From assembly GCF_018678075.1 (NCBI RefSeq), contig NZ_JAHHIR010000005.1, positions 162,596-226,595 on the forward strand: a stretch of DNA of 64,000 nt. The letters are read 5' to 3'. Source of the stretch: Epibacterium ulvae. Its GTDB lineage: Bacteria; Pseudomonadota; Alphaproteobacteria; Rhodobacterales; Rhodobacteraceae. Positions within the stretch are counted from its first letter, which is position 1. Every line of letters starts with the position of its first letter. Shown here one piece after another: positions 1 through 9,227 of the stretch. The position numbers were made by a program, and so were the translations under genes. The notes beneath the pieces are model-generated. The model saw only the letters and a list, made by a program, of their open reading frames with translations. It ran no database searches and was not told the DNA's origin.

Positions 1-354
1 TTTGGCATCGGCATGACTTATGCTCTGGAAGCGGCGGATAAACTGGCCGAAGACGGTATCTCGGCTGAGGTGATCGACCTGCGGACCCTGCGTCCAATGG
101 ATCTGCCCACCGTGATCCAATCGGTCAAGAAAACCAACCGTCTGGTCACCGTCGAAGAAGGCTGGCCGCAGGGTTCTGTCGGCTCCTATATCGCCTCGGA
201 AGTGATGCAGCAGGCGTTTGACTATCTGGACGCACCGGTTGTGACCTGCACCGGCAAGGACGTGCCTATGCCCTATGCCGCGAACCTCGAAAAACACGCG
301 CTGATCACCACAGACGAAGTGGTCGCAGCGGTGAAACAAGTCACCTATCGGTAA
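1..354 (+). CDS. pdhB: Pyruvate dehydrogenase E1 component, beta subunit (C-terminal part)
   Basis: The gene enters from outside the window; the frame is open from base 1 to the TAA at 352-354. The visible 117 residues are the C-terminal transketolase-type domain of E1-beta: IDLRTLRPMD, then TVEEGWPQGSVGS, then a P-Y-A-NLEK segment near the end. E1-beta works with E1-alpha and thiamine diphosphate to decarboxylate pyruvate and pass the acetyl group to the lipoyl arm of E2. The E2 gene follows on the same strand, separated only by a small ORF, so this is the usual pdhA-pdhB-pdhC arrangement. The 5' part cannot be judged. Confidence 0.95.
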   Translation, partial: FGIGMTYALEAADKLAEDGISAEVIDLRTLRPMDLPTVIQSVKKTNRLVTVEEGWPQGSVGSYIASEVMQQAFDYLDAPVVTCTGKDVPMPYAANLEKHALITTDEVVAAVKQVTYR

Positions 355-360
355 AGCTCT

Positions 361-519
361 ATGAAAAAGCGTTGGCTGTTTCTCTTGGTTCCTTGTGTGT
401 TCGGGGTTGGCTTTGCATCAGCAGAAGTCAAAGACGCGATGCACGGCGCAATGATGAATTCATACATCTCGGACCTAGAGAAACAGGCTGCTCGCTGCTC
501 CGAAAAGGGAGAAAATTAA
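361..519 (+). CDS. Small predicted exported peptide (52 aa) between pdhB and pdhC
   Basis: A 52-codon ORF starts 6 bases after the pdhB stop, and its TAA directly abuts the pdhC ATG. The product has a typical signal peptide: MKKR, the hydrophobic run WLFLLVPCVFGVGF and an ASA cleavage-like site. A short polar tail rich in Met, Glu and Lys follows. I do not recognise a family. The position suggests co-transcription and translational coupling with pdhC, because its end carries the purine-rich AAAAGGGAG that serves as the pdhC ribosome binding site. It could therefore be a real exported peptide or a coupling leader. Codon use looks ordinary. Confidence 0.5.
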   Translation: MKKRWLFLLVPCVFGVGFASAEVKDAMHGAMMNSYISDLEKQAARCSEKGEN

Positions 520-1827
520 ATGCCTATTGAAGTCCTCATGCCCGCCCTCTCTCCAACCATGGAAGAAGGCACCCTGGCGAAATGGCTCGTAAAGGAAGGC
601 GACACTGTCGCCTCCGGCGACCTGATTGCCGAGATTGAAACCGACAAAGCCACCATGGAATTCGAAGCCGTGGACGAAGGCACCATCGGCAAGATCCTCG
701 TCGCAGAAGGCGCGGAAGGGGTGAAAGTAAACACCCTGATCGCGGTCCTTCTGGAAGACGGTGAAAGCGCGGATGACATTGCCGCCGCCGGAACCGCGGC
801 CCCTGCCGCAGCGGCTGCCGAGGAGGCACCTGTTGCCGCCGAGAAAGCCGCCGCACCGGCAGGTGCAACTCCTGCGCCAGCCGCACCTGCCGCCGCTGAT
901 GGCACGCGGATCTTTGCGTCGCCTCTGGCGCGTCGCATTGCGGCTGACAAAGGTCTCGACCTCAGCGCAATTGCAGGCTCCGGACCCCGCGGTCGTATCG
1001 TCAAAGCGGATGTTGAAAACGCAACCGCCGCGCCGAAACCAGCTGCTGCGCCCGCCGCTGCTGCACCGGCTCCGGCTGCTGCCGCCGCACCCACCGGCCC
1101 CTCGGCCGAGATGGTTGCCAAGATGTATGCCGATCGCGAGTTTGAGGAAATCAAGCTCGACGGTATGCGCAAAACCATCGCCGCACGTCTCTCTGAGGCC
1201 AAACAGACCATCCCGCATTTCTACCTGCGCCGTGACATCCAACTGGATGCGTTGCTCAAGTTCCGCTCCCAGCTGAACAAACAGCTCGAGGGCCGCGGTG
1301 TGAAGCTCTCGGTCAATGACTTCATCATCAAAGCGCTGGCCAATGCGCTGCAGGCCGTGCCTGCGGCAAATGCGGTCTGGGCCGGTGATCGGGTTCTGCA
1401 ACTGAAACCGTCTGATGTGGCCGTCGCGGTCGCCATCGAAGGTGGCCTGTTCACCCCGGTTCTGCAGGACGCGGACATGAAGTCCCTGTCGGCCCTGTCG
1501 GTTGAGATGAAAGATCTGGCCAAACGTGCCCGTGATCGCAAACTGGCGCCCCATGAATACCAGGGCGGCTCCTTCGCGATTTCCAACCTCGGCATGTTTG
1601 GCATCGACAATTTCGACGCCATCGTGAACCCGCCCCACGCCGGTATTCTGGCCGTTGGTGCAGGCGTCAAAAAGCCGGTTGTTGGCGCGGATGGCGAATT
1701 GTCCGTGGCCACCGTCATGAGCGTCACCATGTCCGTTGACCACCGTGTCATCGACGGCGCCGTTGGTGCGGATCTGTTGAAAGCGATTGTCGACAACCTC
1801 GAAAACCCGATGGTCATGCTGGCGTAA
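520..1827 (+). CDS. pdhC: Dihydrolipoamide acetyltransferase, E2 of pyruvate dehydrogenase
   Basis: The 435-residue protein has the E2 order. An N-terminal lipoyl domain carries the ETDKATME motif (lipoylated Lys43). An Ala/Pro-rich linker follows, then a peripheral subunit-binding domain at about 130-165 (ASPLARRIA...[13 protein letters not shown]), a second Ala/Pro linker, and the catalytic acetyltransferase domain. That domain ends with the active-site motif DHRVIDGA near residue 405. E2 forms the core of the complex and transfers acetyl from lipoamide to CoA. There is one lipoyl domain only. The ribosome binding site AAAAGGGAG lies in the preceding small ORF. No E3 (lpd) gene follows; the next gene is a chemoreceptor behind a terminator. 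Confidence 0.97.
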   Translation: MPIEVLMPALSPTMEEGTLAKWLVKEGDTVASGDLIAEIETDKATMEFEAVDEGTIGKILVAEGAEGVKVNTLIAVLLEDGESADDIAAAGTAAPAAAAAEEAPVAAEKAAAPAGATPAPAAPAAADGTRIFASPLARRIAADKGLDLSAIAGSGPRGRIVKADVENATAAPKPAAAPAAAAPAPAAAAAPTGPSAEMVAKMYADREFEEIKLDGMRKTIAARLSEAKQTIPHFYLRRDIQLDALLKFRSQLNKQLEGRGVKLSVNDFIIKALANALQAVPAANAVWAGDRVLQLKPSDVAVAVAIEGGLFTPVLQDADMKSLSALSVEMKDLAKRARDRKLAPHEYQGGSFAISNLGMFGIDNFDAIVNPPHAGILAVGAGVKKPVVGADGELSVATVMSVTMSVDHRVIDGAVGADLLKAIVDNLENPMVMLA

Positions 1828-1870
1828 AGCCTGCGCGAAATTGTCGCAAACATTCAAAAAACAAAAGTAA

Positions 1871-1896
1871 GGCCGGGCACAGTCCCGGCCTTTTTT
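1871..1896 (+). terminator. Rho-independent terminator of the pdh operon
   Basis: The stem GGCCGGG/CCCGGCC (7 bp, 6-base loop) is followed directly by six T residues. It lies 43 bases after the pdhC stop on the same strand. Confidence 0.9.
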
Positions 1897-2075
1897 GTGG
1901 CTAAACGTGGGGAAAACGCACCTGCCCCCACATTTTCACAAGCCGGGTTTTGGCTTTGTAACGGCCCCATGACAGTCCCTTCAAATTGAATAATGTTTTT
2001 ATTTTGGAGTTTAGAAACTCTCAAGCACCGCAAATTTACAAGGGCCGCGGGAACCGAAACACAGCAGAGCGCATT

Positions 2076-3800
2076 ATGAAACCGAAATCCCCTCCTCCAC
2101 ACAAACGTCGTCTGTTTCAGTCGATGAATTTTCGCATCGCGATCCTTGTCTCCACCTTCTCGATTATCGTCGCCTTGCCGGTGGCTATATTTGCAGAAAT
2201 GGAAATGATCCGTATTTCGATGACCGCCACCCGCGACATGGAACGCGAACTCACCCAAATGGTCGCCAAAGAAGTCGCCCAACCCGTGCAGCTGGGTTTT
2301 TCCGGCACCGTCGATGACCGCGTCAACTACGTGGCGGAACGTGCCGGCAAAAGCTTTCAATACGCCCGCGTCACCAAATCAAATGGCGTCGTTATGAGCG
2401 AGAAAGGCGACAACACCGCCTTTGACTTTGCCGAACTCGAAGCCATGGAGCAGCGGGTCGCCGGTGATCTGACCCCTTGGATATCCGACGACGGGTTTCG
2501 CATGGTTTTTCCGGTCCTGTCTAAGAAAGGCGCGCTGCGCGGCACGTTGATCATGGTCTGGGATCCGGCTGCGACCTTTGCCGCGCTCAAAGAGGGGTTG
2601 ATCAAGGAAACCGTGATTGGCCTCACCCTGCTTTTGGCCTCTTGTACTGTCTGCTTCCTGCTGCTGCGCCGCCTGCTGGGCCGCCCGCTGGAAGAGATTG
2701 GCGACAGCCTGCGTGCGATCACCGATGGCAATTACAACACGGAACTGGCCGCCAGCCGCCGCAAGGATGAGCTGGGCGAAATCGCCCATCGGGTGCAAAG
2801 CCTGCAGGTCACACTTAAACAGGGCCAGGACGCCGCCCGCGCCCGCGCCGCCGAGCAGAACCAACAAACCAAAGCCGTGGACGAGCTGCGCCAGGGTCTG
2901 GCGGCGCTGGCCAATCAGGACCTCGCCTACCGGATGGAGGCACCGCTGTCGGGCACCTATGAGCCGCTGCGGCAGGATTTCAATTCGGCCCTCGCCGCCA
3001 TCGCTCAGATGATGACCCAGGTTCTGGGCACCGCCTCCGGTATCCTCAACCGCACGACCGAGATCCGCCAGGGCTCCGGCGATCTGTCGTCGCGCATTCA
3101 CAGCCAATCGGACACGCTCGGCGATATTGCCGAGGGCATGGGACAGCTCACCCAATCGGTGGCAAACGCCGCCGACGGCGCGCGCGATGTGAATGGGATC
3201 GTGGGTGAAGCCGTGCAAGAAGCGCAGCACAATGCCGCCGTGGTCGAACTTGCAGTCTCCGCGATGGAAAGTATTGAGAACAGCGCCAGCCAGATTGCGA
3301 CCATTATTGGCACCATCGATGACATTGCCTTCCAGACAAATCTGCTGGCGCTCAACGCCGGTGTCGAAGCCGCGCGCGCCGGTGAAGCAGGGGCCGGATT
3401 TGCGGTTGTCGCCTCGGAAGTGCGCGCGCTGGCCATGCGCACTTCACACGCCGCGGCCGAGATCAAGACCTTGATCACCGATGCCACCGCCCATATCGAA
3501 AACGGCGTCAGCGAGGTCAACAACACTGGCGCGGTTCTGCAGGATATCATTGCCCGGATGAGTGAGATCTCAACCCGTGTCAGCGCCTCAGCCGAAGGGT
3601 TTGTCAGCGACAGCACCGCACTGCAAGAACTCTCCGGTCGCATCAACGAGTTGGGCGCGCTCAGCCAGCAAAATGATGAGATCGTCTCGCAGAACACCCA
3701 ATCGGTCGAGGTTCTGCGCAATGAGGCCGCGCGCCTTGATACGCTGGCCGGAGCGTTTCACCTGCCGGATGGCGCAGACACAGATCTCCGCGCGGCCTGA
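2076..3800 (+). CDS. Methyl-accepting chemotaxis protein
   Basis: This is an inner-membrane chemoreceptor of 574 residues from the ATG at 2076; the frame is open back to 1986 and no start has a strong Shine-Dalgarno site. A first membrane segment at about 20-40 (AILVSTFSIIVALPVAIFA) is followed by a short periplasmic sensor region of about 130 residues. A second segment (VIGLTLLLASCTVCFLLL) leads to a HAMP-type region. The cytoplasmic signalling domain contains the hairpin tip FQTNLLALNAGVEAARAG and the following VVASEVRALAMRTSHAA. It has no obvious C-terminal CheR-binding pentapeptide. No other chemotaxis genes are nearby, so it is an orphan receptor whose ligand cannot be read from the sequence. 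Confidence 0.93.
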   Translation: MKPKSPPPHKRRLFQSMNFRIAILVSTFSIIVALPVAIFAEMEMIRISMTATRDMERELTQMVAKEVAQPVQLGFSGTVDDRVNYVAERAGKSFQYARVTKSNGVVMSEKGDNTAFDFAELEAMEQRVAGDLTPWISDDGFRMVFPVLSKKGALRGTLIMVWDPAATFAALKEGLIKETVIGLTLLLASCTVCFLLLRRLLGRPLEEIGDSLRAITDGNYNTELAASRRKDELGEIAHRVQSLQVTLKQGQDAARARAAEQNQQTKAVDELRQGLAALANQDLAYRMEAPLSGTYEPLRQDFNSALAAIAQMMTQVLGTASGILNRTTEIRQGSGDLSSRIHSQSDTLGDIAEGMGQLTQSVANAADGARDVNGIVGEAVQEAQHNAAVVELAVSAMESIENSASQIATIIGTIDDIAFQTNLLALNAGVEAARAGEAGAGFAVVASEVRALAMRTSHAAAEIKTLITDATAHIENGVSEVNNTGAVLQDIIARMSEISTRVSASAEGFVSDSTALQELSGRINELGALSQQNDEIVSQNTQSVEVLRNEAARLDTLAGAFHLPDGADTDLRAA

Positions 3801-3835
3801 GCCAGGTCCGCCTAGTGTAAACTGACGCACAAAAT

Positions 3836-3866
3836 GAAAAAGCCCCGCGCAAGCGAGGCTTGTTTT
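3836..3866 (-). terminator. Terminator between the chemoreceptor and cysE (probably bidirectional)
   Basis: The arms AGCCCCGC and GCGAGGCT (3841-3860) form an 8-bp stem with one mismatch and a 4-base loop. On the minus strand five T residues follow, which suits the end of cysE; on the plus strand a weaker GTTTTG tract follows. The genes on either side converge here. Confidence 0.75.
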
Positions 3867-3896
3867 GCGTAACCTGATCGCCGCAAGGGCGTAAAA

Positions 3897-4715
3897 TCAG
3901 CCGCCAGTACAGTCCGAGCTGACAACATGGTTCATGCTCACCGCTGGCTGACTGCAACCCGCCTCACCGACGATCTTGGCCGGAACGCCGGCCACGGTCT
4001 TGCACTCAGGCACTTCGGACAGAACCACCGAACCGGCAGCAATGCGCGAACAGTGACCTACTTTGATATTGCCCAGAACCTTGGCCCCAGCACCGATCAA
4101 CACACCGTCGCCGATCTTGGGATGGCGGTCTTCTTCCTCTTTGCCGGTGCCACCCAGAGTGACCGAATGCAGCATCGAGACATTGTCGCCCACCACGGCC
4201 GTCTCACCGATAACAATCGAATGGGCGTGGTCGATCATAATGCCACGGCCGATTTTTGCCGCCGGGTGAATGTCGACACCAAAGATTTCCGAGATCCGCA
4301 TCTGGAAGAAATAGGCCAGGTCATAATCGCCCTTCACCCACAGATGATGCGCCACCCGGTAGGCCTGCACGGCTTGGTAGCCTTTGAAATACAGGACCGG
4401 CTGCAACAGACGATGACAGGCCGGGTCGCGCTCATAGACTGCGCTCAGGTCTGCACGGGCGGCTTCCACCAGGGCGGGCTCGTCACGGTAGGCCTGGTCG
4501 ACGACTTCCCGCAAGATCACCATTGACATCTCGTTGGAGCACAGCTTGGCCGCAATGCGGTAAGACAGCGCCTTGTTCAATGTGGTGTGGTGCAGGATAC
4601 AGGCATGGATCAAGCCACCCATCAAAGGCTGCTTGCGAACGGCTTCCTCGGCCTCGGCGGTGATCTGATCCCAGACGGGATCAACAGTGCTCAGGGCGGT
4701 GCGCGTTTGGGACAT
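3897..4715 (-). CDS. cysE: Serine O-acetyltransferase
   Basis: Transfers acetyl from acetyl-CoA to L-serine, the first step of cysteine synthesis. The 272-residue protein has the helical N-terminal SATase domain (VWDQITAEAEEAVRKQP...). A left-handed beta helix of hexapeptide repeats follows (VDIHPAAKIGRG, DHAHSIVIGETAVVG, HPKIGDGVLIGAGAKVLGNIKVG) and then VAGVPAKIVG. The start at 4715 is chosen because CAGGAG lies 8 bases upstream; an ATG at 4742 lacks a ribosome binding site. It sits 28 bases downstream of the last GTA-associated gene on the same strand. The C-terminal tail ends in Gly-Gly rather than the Ile typical of the peptide that docks into cysteine synthase. Confidence 0.95.
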   Translation of the reverse strand: MSQTRTALSTVDPVWDQITAEAEEAVRKQPLMGGLIHACILHHTTLNKALSYRIAAKLCSNEMSMVILREVVDQAYRDEPALVEAARADLSAVYERDPACHRLLQPVLYFKGYQAVQAYRVAHHLWVKGDYDLAYFFQMRISEIFGVDIHPAAKIGRGIMIDHAHSIVIGETAVVGDNVSMLHSVTLGGTGKEEEDRHPKIGDGVLIGAGAKVLGNIKVGHCSRIAAGSVVLSEVPECKTVAGVPAKIVGEAGCSQPAVSMNHVVSSDCTGG

Positions 4716-4743
4716 CTCGGGCTCTCCTGCTGATGCGCTCATG

Positions 4744-5304
4744 CTAGCGATCTAACCCAAATACTACCAAACGCAATCCCGTGATGCGATCTATTTCACA
4801 TATTGATGGGTCCTTGGGAGATTTTTCTCTTTTCACCTCAAAGGCTTTGAATTTTTGACCGGTCCAAGCGGGAGGGATTTCGCTTTGGGCTTTGCCCAAA
4901 GCGACCGGCGTGGCGCGCGCCACGCTTGGCCCAACGGCCCCCAAGCAGCTTGTCTGCGACCGGGGGTGGGCGGGAGCGCATGGCGAGATATCTGCGCGCA
5001 CATCCGCCGATGTGTGTTGCTGTAAATTCTGTGCCAAAACCGCCAAAACCAATTGTGTCGCGGCAAGGTAGTCCGGGTCATCATAACTCGGCTCATCTGC
5101 CAGCTTGAACCGACGTGCAGCCGCACTGAGGGTGCCATCGCCCCATTTCGGATGCAGCTTGCGGGTTTGATCCACATGAGCGCGGGCCATCGCCGCGCCT
5201 GTAAAAATCTCACCACAACGCGCCCACCACCCGCCGCGATCGGTGGCGAGAAGCGCGCGCGCCACTGCACTGATATCGCCAGGTAGAACCGGACAACGCA
5301 CCAT
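4744..5304 (-). CDS. GTA-linked conserved protein of unknown function (DUF7742-like)
   Basis: The 186-residue ORF follows g15 with a one-base TGATG overlap, so it is translationally coupled to the GTA cluster. The first ~85 residues (MVRCPVLPGDISAVARALL... through DDPDYLAATQLVLAVL) read like a compact conserved domain that I associate with the 3' end of GTA clusters; I know no function for it. The second half is low in recognisable structure and is encoded across two strong inverted repeats at 4881-4925. The reading frame there may be accidental extension rather than ancestral protein. Confidence 0.65.
   Translation of the reverse strand: MVRCPVLPGDISAVARALLATDRGGWWARCGEIFTGAAMARAHVDQTRKLHPKWGDGTLSAAARRFKLADEPSYDDPDYLAATQLVLAVLAQNLQQHTSADVRADISPCAPAHPRSQTSCLGAVGPSVARATPVALGKAQSEIPPAWTGQKFKAFEVKREKSPKDPSICEIDRITGLRLVVFGLDR
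4881..4945. repeat. Cluster of perfect inverted repeats inside the end of the GTA-linked gene
   Basis: CGCTTTGGGC/GCCCAAAGCG (4881-4903, 3-base loop) is followed by the 18-base palindrome GCGTGGCGCGCGCCACGC (4908-4925). A further CTTGG/CCAAG pair extends to about 4945. Such back-to-back palindromes look like a dispersed REP-type element, but only one copy was noticed in this window. Confidence 0.5.
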
Positions 5305-8300
5305 CAGACCAAAGTGATCCGTGCCGTTGCACCAACGCCGACAAATGCAGAGATCTGCGCCGCCTCGACCACATCGCCAGCCGTCGCACCATCGACAACC
5401 TGCGCGGCGACCTCATAAGACCAAAGGGGCGTCGCGACCTCAGCCTCTCTCAGGATCTGATTGCCGCGCAGCAGGCGGATACGATAGGCCTCGCGCTCTT
5501 CGCCCACGGGCACCTCCGGCAGCTCCCAGTCATCGCCGCCAATGCGGGTGCGCCGGATCCAGCTGAATTCCAAATCCGATCCCAACACCCCACTGCAGCG
5601 CAGATGCACCGGAGCCAGCGGACGCAGGCCACGCCCCTCAAAGGCCTCGACCACATGCACGTACGATGGATCTTCATATCCCCGCCGGGCCGAGCCAATG
5701 CGAAAATGGCGCGCGATGCGGCGTTGATCGGGCGACAGTTCAATCTGCCCCGGAACCCCGTCTAATAGCACAACCCGACTGCCCACCGGCCACTCTGACG
5801 CCATCTCGGCCTCGCTCCCCGCCTGCCCGCGCAACCGCCCCCGCAACAGATAGGTCTGCGGCGCGATCAGCTCGGCCTCAGCGAATTGCAGAACCTCCCA
5901 GCCCCCCGGCGTGCCATCGCCAATCGCCAGCACATTTCCCCCGTTCAAGGCGGCAAGCGGGTCAATGCTTTGCACCCCACCGGAAAAGAACCGCACCTGC
6001 AGCGCAGGCCCCAGATCCCAGCGTCCGGGACGGGCGGCGGGCAGGATGCTCTCGGTCTCGCCCACGGTTGAGGCCGCCGCCAACACCTCTTGCAACGCGT
6101 AATCACTGTCCTGCGCCGCGCCGTATACCGCCACGGATCCGGGCCAAGGCGTGGCGGTGACCGCCAGATGCGGCGCATGTGGCACCTCGTCTCCGCGCAA
6201 CAGGGGCAGATCCAGAAACAGCGGCAGCACAGGCACGGGCGGCGCAAAGCGGTTGATGCCCGGCAGATCCTCGGCCACTTGCGCGGGCGCATAGACCTCG
6301 GGCGCGATGCGCACCGCCTCAATCTCTTGCGCGGTGCCGATGGAGACGCGATCGATCCGGTAGAGCCCCGGCGCAGCACTTCCGGCATCCAGATCCAGCA
6401 CATCCCCGGCGCCGAGATGCAGCAGCGACGGCGGTAGGCTGAGGGTCACGGTATCGCGCGCCACCCGAGCCTCTGCCAACCAACGTTCGACAGTCTGGCG
6501 CGCCTCGGCCCGGGTCAGCGCCAAGGGCAGCTCATTCTGGCTGACCGCATGGGTTGCCTCATCCGGCAGGACGGCTTCCTCGGACAAAAGCGCATGATCG
6601 CCGCCCCATTCGGAAAACCGCAACCGCACCCTGCCCGTCAGCTCTGCCTCACCATCGCGGCTGTCGGCGCGAACAGGCGTTCCATTCTCACCCAAGGCCA
6701 TTTGGTCCTGCAAAACAACTGCGACTCCCTCACCCTGACGGCTGCGAAACTGCAAAACCCCGTCACGTTCAATCGCGTCAAACCCGTGCCGCAGCATCAA
6801 GGGTTGCAGCGCCGCGCGCGCCGGTCCCACATCGCGCAGCCCATAGCCACGCACCACCCCATAAAGATCGCGCGTATCCAGATCCGTCACCCCCGATGCG
6901 GTGCAGATCTCGCGCACCACCTCGGCCAGGGGACGCTGCCCGATACGCCCGTTCAGCCAATGCCCACGTGGGTAATTCTCCCCATCGCCCCAGACATCCA
7001 CCGCATTGGGGAAGGCTGGAAAGGGTCGCGCATCCCAGGCCCAGACAAAGGCGCGGCTCATATCCAGCATTGCGTCGCCATAAATTGCTGAGGTCGGATT
7101 ATGCTCGTCGGCGTTCCAATAGGAATACATGGCGCGCAGATATTGGATCTGGATCAGATCATCACGCTGCCCGTTGGAGAATTTGGGCAGCTGACTTTCC
7201 GAGCTTTTAGGATCCAGAAACTTGTTCGGTTGATTGGTGCCCTTGTCGATCGCCGCACAACCAAGTTCGGTGAACCAGATCGGTTTGGACTGTGGCACCC
7301 AATCGGTGGCCGCGGCTTGCCGCACACCGTCGATGCGATTGTGATGGCCGTTTTCCCACCAGCTGCGAATGTCCTTGTAGCGCCAGATCCAGGGTTCGTC
7401 ATAGGCACCATCGGTAATGGGCGTGCGGCTTTGCGCCTCTGCTGCCGTGTCGGAATGATAGAACCAATCATAGCCCTCACCCCCGGCAACATTGCTGCGC
7501 AGATATTCCAGATCATAGATCGACGGCGCGCCCGCTGTGGCATCCAGATGCTGCGAACCCTCTCGCCAATCGGACAGGGGCATGTAATTGTCGATGCCGA
7601 TAAAGTCGATCTCAGGATGGGCCCAAAGCGGGTCCAGGTGGAAACACCGGTCGCCCTCGGGGCTGGTATAGCCCCAGTATTCGCTCCAATCGGCGGCATA
7701 GCCCAGTTTGACATCCGCGCCGAGCAGGCTGCGCACATCCGCCACCAGATCGCGCAAGGCATCGACAAAGGGAAAGCCCGCAGCGCCCCGGATCTGGGTC
7801 AACGCCCGCAGTTCCGAGCCGATGCAGAAACTGTCCACCCCGCCAGCCGCCGCACAGAGCGCTGCGTAATGCAGGATAAACCGGCTAAAGCTCCACTCAG
7901 CAGGGCCGGTGTATGTGACCTCTCCGTCGCCAATGGTGAAATCACTGGCCCGCACGGTGCCGACAAAGGCTGCAACTTCAGCATCGGCCTGCGCCGTATG
8001 ATCGGGCGAGCCCGCACGACCCGGTGCCACCGACAGGGTGATCCGCCCACGCCAGGGCAAATGCGCCTGGGTGTCAGCGTCACTCCAGGGATCGGGCAGC
8101 GGGTTGCCAAGGGTCTGATCCATCAGGATAAACGGATAAAACATCACCGCCTTGCCCTGCCCGTTCAGATGGCGGATCGCCTCGACCACCGCCGCATCAG
8201 CCGGGGTGCCGCCATAGATCGGTCGACCGCCGGCCTGTCCAATCACCGGTGCCGCCGCACGCATCATGCCCGACACCGACCAGGCCATGGAGCCGTCGAC

Positions 8301-9224
8301 GTCACCTTGTTCCACCTTCGGCTCCAGACGACAGTCCGCACAACGCAGATCGCCGCCAAACCAACTGACCACCAGCGACACCGCATTGCACTGCGGCAGC
8401 TCTGCCGAAAGCGACGCGATTGAGGTCACAAGGTCGGTTTCCCCACTGTGAGAATGGCTGTTCACCGCCGCGTTTTCCCCGGCGGAATGTTGCAACCACA
8501 CAGGTGAGGTCGCCAGCGCATATTCCCCGGTGCCCGGCACCAGTGCGACGCCCTGCACCAGTTGTGGCAGGTCCATATCAAAGGTTTCGCTGTCCCGTTG
8601 CGCGGCGCGCACCACCTCAAACGAGAACTGAGGGACGCGATTGCCGAACCGTTCCAGCTGCAGATCTTCAATCACCACATAGGCGGTGCCGCGATAGGCG
8701 GGCACTTGGTCTGCGCCCTCGACCGCCTCGATCAGCGGATCGGGCAGTTGGTCGCGGCTGCCGGGATACCAGCGCAGGTTCAGATCTTTGGGCGCAACCT
8801 CTTCGCCGTCGGCCCAGACGCGGGGGATGTCCAGCACCTCCCCCTCGCAGACTGCGATCGCCAGCGACACCGCATAGCTGTATTGGGTGACCGTTGGCTG
8901 TTTTGGCGCGCCTTTGCCGCTGCCGCCGCCGCTGGTGGTTGTGGTCTCCACAAAATCCGAGGCCCAGATCACCTGCCCGCCAACCCGCATCCGCCCATGC
9001 ACATTTGAGATCGGGGTGCCCTCGCTCGCCTCGCTCAGGCGAAAGCGATCAACGCGGCCGGTTTCCACCGCCGCGCCGCCCCGCCCCAACAGGCGTTCGT
9101 CAATGGCCCGCCCAAGGGTTGCGCCCACCGCGCGGCCAATTACAGCCGTCGACAGGCCCAGAACCATGCCACCTGCCGCACCACCAATGGCCGCACCCGC
9201 CGCCGAAAGAAGGATCGTCGCCAT
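5304..9224 (-). CDS. GTA baseplate megatron protein (RcGTA g15 homologue)
   Basis: The 1306-residue protein is the largest GTA product and matches the size of R. capsulatus g15. It starts with a Gly/Ala-rich hydrophobic stretch typical of phage tail central proteins (AAGAAIGGAAGGMVLGLSTAVIG). The middle holds the GTA TIM-barrel-like region with WFYHSD, PIWFTELGCAAIDKGTNQPNKF and WAWDARPFPAFP. A phage-tail type C-terminal region follows (TLSLPPSLLHLGAGDVLDLD). In the known GTA this protein forms the baseplate centre and spike that contacts the recipient cell. The downstream gene overlaps by one base. Confidence 0.95.
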   Translation of the reverse strand: MATILLSAAGAAIGGAAGGMVLGLSTAVIGRAVGATLGRAIDERLLGRGGAAVETGRVDRFRLSEASEGTPISNVHGRMRVGGQVIWASDFVETTTTSGGGSGKGAPKQPTVTQYSYAVSLAIAVCEGEVLDIPRVWADGEEVAPKDLNLRWYPGSRDQLPDPLIEAVEGADQVPAYRGTAYVVIEDLQLERFGNRVPQFSFEVVRAAQRDSETFDMDLPQLVQGVALVPGTGEYALATSPVWLQHSAGENAAVNSHSHSGETDLVTSIASLSAELPQCNAVSLVVSWFGGDLRCADCRLEPKVEQGDVDGSMAWSVSGMMRAAAPVIGQAGGRPIYGGTPADAAVVEAIRHLNGQGKAVMFYPFILMDQTLGNPLPDPWSDADTQAHLPWRGRITLSVAPGRAGSPDHTAQADAEVAAFVGTVRASDFTIGDGEVTYTGPAEWSFSRFILHYAALCAAAGGVDSFCIGSELRALTQIRGAAGFPFVDALRDLVADVRSLLGADVKLGYAADWSEYWGYTSPEGDRCFHLDPLWAHPEIDFIGIDNYMPLSDWREGSQHLDATAGAPSIYDLEYLRSNVAGGEGYDWFYHSDTAAEAQSRTPITDGAYDEPWIWRYKDIRSWWENGHHNRIDGVRQAAATDWVPQSKPIWFTELGCAAIDKGTNQPNKFLDPKSSESQLPKFSNGQRDDLIQIQYLRAMYSYWNADEHNPTSAIYGDAMLDMSRAFVWAWDARPFPAFPNAVDVWGDGENYPRGHWLNGRIGQRPLAEVVREICTASGVTDLDTRDLYGVVRGYGLRDVGPARAALQPLMLRHGFDAIERDGVLQFRSRQGEGVAVVLQDQMALGENGTPVRADSRDGEAELTGRVRLRFSEWGGDHALLSEEAVLPDEATHAVSQNELPLALTRAEARQTVERWLAEARVARDTVTLSLPPSLLHLGAGDVLDLDAGSAAPGLYRIDRVSIGTAQEIEAVRIAPEVYAPAQVAEDLPGINRFAPPVPVLPLFLDLPLLRGDEVPHAPHLAVTATPWPGSVAVYGAAQDSDYALQEVLAAASTVGETESILPAARPGRWDLGPALQVRFFSGGVQSIDPLAALNGGNVLAIGDGTPGGWEVLQFAEAELIAPQTYLLRGRLRGQAGSEAEMASEWPVGSRVVLLDGVPGQIELSPDQRRIARHFRIGSARRGYEDPSYVHVVEAFEGRGLRPLAPVHLRCSGVLGSDLEFSWIRRTRIGGDDWELPEVPVGEEREAYRIRLLRGNQILREAEVATPLWSYEVAAQVVDGATAGDVVEAAQISAFVGVGATARITLV

Positions 9225-9227
9225 CTG

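Noticed and set aside
475..1857. 460-codon open frame on the minus strand
   Set aside because: It is antisense to pdhC; the Gly/Arg/Cys-rich low-complexity translation mirrors the Ala/Pro linkers of E2.
7101..8423. 440-codon open frame on the plus strand
   Set aside because: It is antisense to the GTA megatron gene g15, with composition typical of a GC-driven shadow frame.
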